64,000 nt of DNA from Antedon bifida (Eukaryota > Echinodermata > Crinoidea > Comatulida > Antedonidae). The translations under genes were made by a program, and so were the position numbers. Below, piece by piece: positions 47,801 through 56,800 of the stretch. Within the stretch, counting starts at the first letter, position 1. Every line of letters starts with the position of its first letter. The stretch is taken from the NCBI GenBank assembly GCA_963402885.1, contig OY727095.1:625001-689000 (forward strand), written 5' to 3'. The notes beneath the pieces are model-generated. The model had not been told where the DNA came from, did no database searches, and worked only from the letters and a program-made list of their open reading frames with translations.

Positions 47801-50800
47801 AGTTATTTACATTATAGTTTTTTAAAGATCGTAATTTTGCGGAGTTGTGTTCATTTTTATGAACATGAGACTTAGGTATTTTTCTAGTGCAATAAATAAG
47901 AAAATGGTCACTAAGGCCAATGTTAATTACTCCAGATTGCTTCACATTATTTTGTACATTAGTAACAATGTGGTCCAAACATGAGCTTTTTTCTTTTCCT
48001 ATTCTAGTTATATCCTTAATAACATTACTAAAACCATTTCTTATAAGGCAATCATTATATCTTTGCGATACTGGATTAATATTTAAAGTACATATGTTAA
48101 AGTCACCAAGAATATAAATTTCACTACTCTCTTTGATTTTTGATACAGTTTCTTCAAAGTTGTTCTGAAATAAAGTTACATTCTGTTTTGGTGGGCGGTA
48201 GCATGTACCAATCACAATTTCCTTTGAACGAGGCAGATATATATTTATCCAAATTGCTTCAAAATCGTCGATATCCAGATCATTTCTACGTGTGAAGGCG
48301 CGTTCATTTTTTACGTAGATACAAACTCCACCACCAGACCGGTTTCTGTCCTTCCTGAGCGCTGTATATCCATCAATTTTAATCTCGTTATCGGTGATGG
48401 ATTCGTCCAGCCACGACTCGCTGATGGATATAACAGTAGCTTTGGTCTTCGATGCGATGTGCCTTAGTTCAGACATTTTATTAACTAATGACCGCGCATT
48501 AAGGTGAATAAAATGTAGGCCTTAGTTAAACCGTATCCGGATATTCACCCCCTGGACATTTACCCCCCGGAAAACTACCCCCTTAGGACAACTACCCCTT
48601 TAGGACAACTACCCCCCGGACAAATACCCCCCCGGACAACTACCCCCTTAGGACAACAACCCCCTTAGGACAACTACCCCCTGGACAACTACCCCCCGGA
48701 CAATTACCCCCTAGGAACAATTACCCGGACAATTAACATCCGGGGGATAACTGTCTAGGGGGTAGGTGTCCTAGAACCTTGTTAAACACGTTGAATTCCT
48801 CGCTTAAATGCTCGTAAATGTCTTCTGTACATGTATGTCCATCTTGTTGGGTTTCATTCACATTATTTGTGTCGGCAATAAATTCGTCATGAATATTAAT
48901 GTCACTGATGCATTCATCATTCGAAAGCTGATTGAAGACTTTCGAGTTCCGTTGCTTATCATATACAATTTTATTTATTCTTCCGCACTTGATATGGTAG
49001 TTACATTTACATTCAGTGCATTTCATTGCCCTGTGCGTTTTCGCAATCGGTTTTTTCCAAATTGAACATGGGTTTCTGATTGGTCCTGGGTTCGGAGAAA
49101 CGTCTCCAGCGATAATAATAAGTACCATCAGGAAACTTGGGTTTTTTAAGTTTAAGCGGCAAACTGGATACGGTTTAGAAGATCCGTACAATGTCCATAA
49201 GGGAGACATTATATTCAGGTTATCCGTATGTATCTTCGGTTGAATTGCCCAGCTATCATATATGCTGGGGTTTAACGTAGAAAAAATGTCCGAGTTTAAC
49301 GTTGGGCGGCAGGTAAAGTTAATTCTCACTAGAAGACATAAAATAATAAGAACATTTGTAGTAATTGCTGCCATTATTAAGAGTGATTTAATTACCTTAT
49401 CAGTGGTTGAATGTCATCCAGGAGCTTAGCAAAGTCAATCAAACAGGTAAACAAGTGTTGGTCAGCTGATTAAAACTTCCCGCCAAACGCAACGAAGGAA
49501 ATCAAATGTAAACAGGATAAAAACGGAATAAAAATACACCAAAATACATAAAAAAACTGTACATATCCATATAAAACTTCTTTAAAAAGTATTTATGATG
49601 TCGTTGATACTTAGATCGAGGTGATCAATATTGCACTTAGGCTTAAAAACAGCAAAAAGTCGAGCTAGGCTTAGGATGAAATCACCGCCCAGACCGGGCA
49701 CCTCTCCTTTGATCGTTGCCTCGGTCCGACTCGCCCTCGTCGTAGTATGGTCTTACAAGGATTAAAACTGGATAAAAACGATTAAAAATTTCAGATAAAA
49801 TAGTTAAAATACAGGCTGAGCGTAGATCCAGATCTTACTGTTCCATATGTTGTTCAATTATTCTGGATCGGTGTCGATTTAAGTTGAAAAACACTGGCGA
49901 AAAACCAGTTCACGAGAGAGAGTAATCGAGACACGTCTTATCTGTACGCTGCATCGTGAGAACAACTTGAACGGTATACATATTTCATTTCATGGCATTT
50001 ACGATGCCAGTGTTAATACACTGATCATAGCTATAACCATTATGTGCTTATTGTGTCTAGAATACCTATACAGTTGAACACTTACTTACATTTACTAAAT
50101 CAGTCTTTATTTATGAGTGTACAACTTTTCCACATTCCTATCTAAAGTTTTCTACATGATTTCTCCTCTAAAAAAAATATTAGTGTTATCAAATATTAAA
50201 AACCCTGAAGTGATTTTAAAACGACTAACAGAATTGCAAAAATATAAATTTCCCATGGCGACAACGATGAATAGAAATAGACCTATGTGGTGCCTATTAA
50301 GCATATAATGAACATCCAGTTTGATCTAAAAAAAGGATGCCGACACAAGAAAGTGGACACATGCCATGAAATATGTATACCGCTCAAGTTGTTCTCATTT
50401 TTGTCCTACTCGCAACACTATTTTGTCATTAACTGTTTTCAATGTACTGTGTACACAAAAACATCTGACCAAATTATGATCACTTTTTAAATAAATTAAT
50501 TGTTGTATGTTTATTTGTTGAAATAAAATCTATAACAATTTTACAGAGGAAGTTGTAACCTCAAAGCCATTTAAGAGATCATTAATTCCAGATCCAGGTA
50601 TGTTGTATATCTTTTAAAAAAGGTTATATGTCACCACAATTTGTTTGTTGAATATTGTGTATTATTATTATTATTATTATTTATTGCCAAAAACCAGTTA
50701 CAAACATACAAAAACACAGAAACTAAGGGAGTAGGCAGGAACCTAAAAGTGAACCTAATCACTATAACAAGAGTTCAGGTTCCGTACTCCCAGACAAGAG

Positions 50801-53800
50801 TTCAGGTTCCGTACTCCCAGACAAGAGTTCAGGTTCTGTACTCCCAGTGTAAGAGATTTATTATGTGACATTTGTGACATACAGCCTTTAAAAAAAATAC
50901 AGTATCAGTGTATAATGCCTGGACCATCAAAACAATTCAGAAGTTCAAGCTACCTCAAAGGTATGTTTTATTCATTTGCTAAAAGTAAAACATTTATATC
51001 ATTTTTTAGCGATAATTATATTTAAAACAGGCATGCCGTACTACTGCAATGTTTTAAATAGACCACAAAGAATAGTTGTTCGTCAGTGTGCTTGCAGGTT
51101 GTTGAGAATGAAAAGAACTAAGGCTCAAATATTTATTACAACCAGCTTTGGAGTTTTGTACTAATTACAGTAATTCACATTCCATGTTTTGGATGAGACC
51201 ATTGTAAAATCTATACACATTTTGTATAGCTAGCTGTTAATATTATTATTCTATATTAAACAGAGGAATTTGACAAGGAATCTAAGGAATTGTTAATTAA
51301 TATCAAAGAAGAACCCAAGTCACCAAAATTGGAAGAAGGTGAGTCACATGCATCTAAAGTAAAGTTACTTACAATTAAAAATGTATTGTACTTTAAGATT
51401 AAAATTTGTTTTTATTTTTTGATATAAGGTTCTTACAAAGTTTTTTAAATGTAGTTTCATATTGTACCATTTATAATTTGAAGACTTCTGTTGACTAAAT
51501 TGATTATCAGCACCAATTCATTAAAAGTATTTGTCCTATATTAGGGTATTCAGACGATTTATCTGGTACTGAGATGTTACCAATCAGTTTTAAAGAGGAA
51601 CATGGATCACTAGGACTTGTCAAACCAAAAACAGGTGAACTTGTTAAGTATTGTAAAATTTAAATAATTAGAATGTGATCATTTGCAAATTTAGGTATAA
51701 AGGCTTAATTTACATAGACGAGCGGTAACGATAATTAAAATGTTGAATCTATGAACATTTACACAAAGCGCAGAGTGGACGGGTATTTTCCGCTGAGGAT
51801 AGATACCGATTCTATGTGGGACAAGCTACATGGATTTTTTCATTTACCGCTTGTCTGGGTAAATTGGCTTTAATAATAAAAAGAAGACAGAATTAAAATA
51901 AGTACATGCTTTTGGAAATTTTCTGAAAACCAAGTAAATGTAAATGGAATGTTTCGGAACAGGAGCTTAAATTACTATAACTGACTCTTCATTGATAGAT
52001 TGACTAAATTTGTATTTTATATCAATTTAAATTGGGAATCATTTCAGCCTACCTTTACTTAATTGAACAGACAGATATTATTGCAAAATACAAATTGTAC
52101 ATATTATAGACTATAAAACATTCAATTGTTAATAAATAGTACATTCTTTTGTTTTCTTATTTGGTAATAATAAAAGAGAGTGTATAATTTATTTTTTGAG
52201 ATAAAAACTATAAATATATTTTTACAGATAAATTTGGAACATCAAATCAGAAGAGATCATTAAGTCCAGATCCAGGTATTTTGTTTTTCTTAATATGGTT
52301 ATTGAAAGTAAATCAATAATAATGAATGAAATATAAATATATACTTAATATTCTCATTCATCCAGGTAGTATTATTAGCGTATTAATTAATTTTAAAAAG
52401 GTATCAATCTAATCCATTGGACTTACTTGTTTAGAACAGTGACGTTTCATGACCTATCAGGTTGTATCATCAGGCCAAATGATGGTGTTTTGCATTTGAA
52501 ATATAATATACTGCGAAGCACCCCCGGGGAAACACCATCCCTGAACAGAGGGGGAGGCCTACTTTAGAACTTTCAATTCATTTTCTAGACGCTTTACTGA
52601 CAGCTCCTCGACCCCATAAGTCAGTGACCAATTTCCATCATCCGGCCTGATGATACGAACTGGATAGGTAATGAAACGTCGCTGTTCTAAACAAGTCCAG
52701 TGGGTTAGATTGACATCTTTTTAAAATAAAAAAATAATAGTTAATTTGTTCATTAAAAGAAATGGTTTTCTAACTTTATATTATTGATGAGGAAAAATAC
52801 AAAAGGTATTGAAATAGATGTTGTACATTTTCTATTCAATAAATAATGTTGCATATTAATTCTGTTAGATGAAGGTAGGCCTTCAAAAGACTTCAGGAGA
52901 TCAGACCACCTTACAGGTATGTTTTAATCATTAATAGTGAATTCTACAATATAATACTTTATTATAGCAACTATTATTACTGTATCTATATTATAATATA
53001 TTTATAGCCTGCTTGATAGTTTTGCTATTTTTTCAAAGATGTAACCAAGTATTATGAAAAACAATTGCATGAAGAAAAAAAGCCTTCTGAAAAAGGGGAA
53101 TATAAAGATTTACCAAAAGCAATAAAGTATGACATTGGTAAGAAGATAATTGTATTATTTTTTTAAATTTAAAATTCCAGTTTATAAACAAACCATTATT
53201 ACATTATGCTATTAAAGGTTTATAACCATAACACAATTCCTAAGTGGGCATTATTATTTCCTTGTTCATAATTACATGTAGTGACATGGACTATACTTTG
53301 ATTAGAGTTGCAGCCTAAAAAGGTGAGCGGCATAATTCATAGTCACTTTATTGGCATGAATTTGTGGCCTGATCTTTCTATGGTTCTGGTGGTAGAATAA
53401 GTAAGTTTCCCCGCTTTTGACAGCTTAAATTGCATTATTAATACTTTTTTGATAATTATTTTTGGCACACTATTAATAATATTATGTTTTATGTTTGAAA
53501 AAATCCTGGATCCACCCCTGTCTTTTGAGATGAGTAAGGTAGATTCAGACTGCTCAAGTCAACATCTATATATAAAATTCTAAAAAAAACCCCAATATAT
53601 TAATAAAGAACAGAATTACAAAGTATTATAAATACAATATATAGGAACACATTTTAGCGATATGATTAAAATCAGATCCCAGTGGGTATATCCATGTGTT
53701 TTAAATATTTGTTGATAGATGTATCAGAACACCTTAAAATGCTTGACCAACTAAGACAGATTGCTGTACTAGAAACACAATATCAAGAGAAAGAAACAAA

Positions 53801-56800
53801 AGAGATGGAACATGAAAAAGTATCTGTTGAAGGTAAACATAGAATTATAATTGAGTTGAACACATGTTTTCATCTTTGATGATTTAAGAGTGATAATTTT
53901 ACATGTAGATTTACACTCAATCAATCTTTATTTTGCATCATAACAAACATAGCATTTTTTTGTGCTGTGGTGTTACTGTTATAATACGTTATTTTATATA
54001 AATTCCTTTCATTTGATTTACCACATTGAACTCACGTTTTACAACATACTAATTTAGGCAAAAAAAAGAATTTAAATTAGTTTGAGATCATCAACTCTAC
54101 AAGACATGGAATTGTTGTAAAACACAGAATAGCCGGCCTAGATCAGTTTCAATTGCCTTTGTTTTGTAATGGTAGCCTAGTTAGACCTAGGATTTATTGG
54201 GAGTTCGTTGACATAATTAACACTACAGTAGGTGGTAAATATAACATTTAATAATTAATAAAAAACAAATGATATATAATTGTTTTGCAATGTAAATATG
54301 TTACAAAATTTCAATGTGAATCAAATGTAGGCCTATGTATTCAAATGACAGGAGTATATTTATGTTATATAAAACAAATAATGAATGTTCGGTAAATGAT
54401 AAAAGGTTATATTCCAACTCTGTTCATAAACATTCATTATTTGTATAATAGTACATTACTCTCACTTTAATTTGTATGTTTTTCTCCAAAAATATAGCAT
54501 GCTATAATTTTTTGTTGCAAAGTTCATACCACAGTCCAAATATTTCTGAAATTCAGTAAAACAAATTTCACTGATGACTTATTTTGTTTTCAATCTTACT
54601 AGGAATACGACATTTAAACTTTACATACATTAAAGAAGAATTTTGCCACTGGTATGACAAGAGGGATTCACTCAGTTTGCTAAAAACCTTGTACAAAGAC
54701 CTTCTGCTCCCTCATATGCTAGACAAGGCATCTAGCACAATAGACCTGCTGGAATTCTTAATTGAATCTAATCATCTGACAAGCAAAGATCTCACATTGT
54801 TTTTCGACACCATCAATGCAACAGGAGAATTTGAATTAGTAAGAAAAATTCAAGAGGAAGTTGTAACATTCCCAAATGTCGAGGAAATTTCCATTTCAAA
54901 ATTCAGTCGTCACAGATGCATGTTGGTAGAATTTGGAAATAAGCTGACCACAAAAAATGTGGAATCCATCAGTGATCTTGATAATGAGGCTCCAACATCT
55001 TATAAAGATAAATGGGATCTGATTAATGATCTTGAAAAAAGACAGATCATCAGTGAAGGAAAGATGCAACTATTTATCGAGAAATTAGGTATCTTGAAGC
55101 TTGGAGAACCTGAAGAAGTTCTAACAAAATGTATGCATATTTTATGTTTGTTTTCTTCAATCAAACCAAAATATCTACAGTATTCCACATTTTACAAATT
55201 CTCTATTATAGATTTTAAAAAAAGAGGAGAAATAATAAAATTAAATCTATATTAATTATTCGTATTTAAAATCACTCCATACCATTTATTTAATAAACAT
55301 TACATTTTAGTAATAACAACAAACCTCATTTTTGTGATTCTGTAAACATATTTGTGCTACAATTAATGATTTAAAAATCGTAATATTTTAAATTTAAATA
55401 TTGCAGATATGGATGATACATAAATTGTTTATTAAAAATGACCTAATTTATCATCCTTATCATTTCACATGTTCTCATGTTTTAGATGCGTCAGAAGATC
55501 CAGTTAAAGCAAAGAAACCAAGAAAATCAAGAAAGAGTAAGTATACTGTAACCATGAGGTGTGTGAAAGTGAATTGTTCTGGGAGCTGAGTCTTTTTAAA
55601 TTAAATGTCTGTAAACTGGAAAATAACCAGAAGCAGCAATATATTCAACAATTAGTCAATCTAAACCTGAGCTTGAAAAACACTGGAAACACCATTTACT
55701 GAAACCTATGAGAAAATGGGAATAAAAGGGACATTTAAAGAATTAAAGTTAATGTGTAGTATTTTCTCTTGTTTTATTAGATGAGTCAGAAGATCAAGTT
55801 AAAGCAAAGAAACCAAGAAAATCAAAAAAGAGTAAGACAGACAATAAATCATGTATTTTAATCTAAAATGAAAAACATGTAAACAAAAAATTATTATATT
55901 TTTTAAATACACTTTTTATATAATACATAAGTTTATATTTGATTTCTTTGATAGAGACAACATTAAGAGACTATGTAAGAGAAATGTTTGTAGAGAAAAA
56001 ATGTTCTGTTAAAACAGATTCTGAGAAATCACCAAAAGAAATGGAACTAATTAAAGGTAATTAAAAAATAGTAAATGTAACATTTATTGTTATTATTTAT
56101 TGTTTAGAAATAATGGAAAATAAAATGTTTTTATTCATATTTTGCTTTTTATTAATAAAATAACATTTAATTACAGAATATAATTATAAATTCTATACAT
56201 TTAAAAATACACTTTAAGGAGTGTGTGTTTATATTTTTTAAACTTATAATAGTTGTGCACATTTTACAGTTTTTGTTTCTTTTACATTATTTTAAAATTG
56301 TCATATATTAATTTATGCTGTGTATATTTTAAGCAATAAAGAAACTTTTAATATTGTAAAAGTTGACATGAATCTGGTAAATATATAAATTGCTGCACAC
56401 CCATTGTCTGGTTCCACCGTGTCTTATTAATATAAAATGAATTCCTTTTACAGGTATTGATGATAGTGAGCCCTCAACTTCACATCAACAGCTACCAAGT
56501 CAAGATACAATGACAGATGAACATGCTATAGATGAGATATGTAACTCTGTAAAAGGATTTTGCACTTACATGAGACGTGGTAAGAGCTTAAAAACAGATC
56601 AGGATGTCATAAAGATGATAAGTAGTATGAATCAGGAAGAAAGAAAATGGAAACACCGTAAGTGGTGGGAATGGATTCAACAGGAATCATCAGAAGACAT
56701 TGGTAGAATGTTAGCTCATGTTTTGATTGCTGTAAAAGATGAAGAGTATGTTTTTTCTAAAATCAGTGAATCATGTACTGATGATGTGGTGAAAGGTCTG

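Larger units (their letters stand above)
44215..49990 (-). mobile_element. CR1-like non-LTR retrotransposon, nearly full length but broken
   Basis: On the minus strand: a 5' region (about 49990-49375, no frame), ORF1 (49374-48733), a G-rich minisatellite, ORF2 with endonuclease and reverse transcriptase (48521-45099), a 3' UTR, and a (GATT)n-type tail near 44215-44225. It has been hit by two TTAA MITEs (45894-46438 in ORF2; 44469-45094 in the 3' UTR) and by minisatellite expansion, and cannot be autonomous now. It lies in a gene 2 intron in antisense orientation. The 5' boundary is approximate. Confidence 0.75.

Noticed and set aside
45583..48117. Plus-strand frames over the retroelement
   Set aside because: They are antisense shadows of ORF2.
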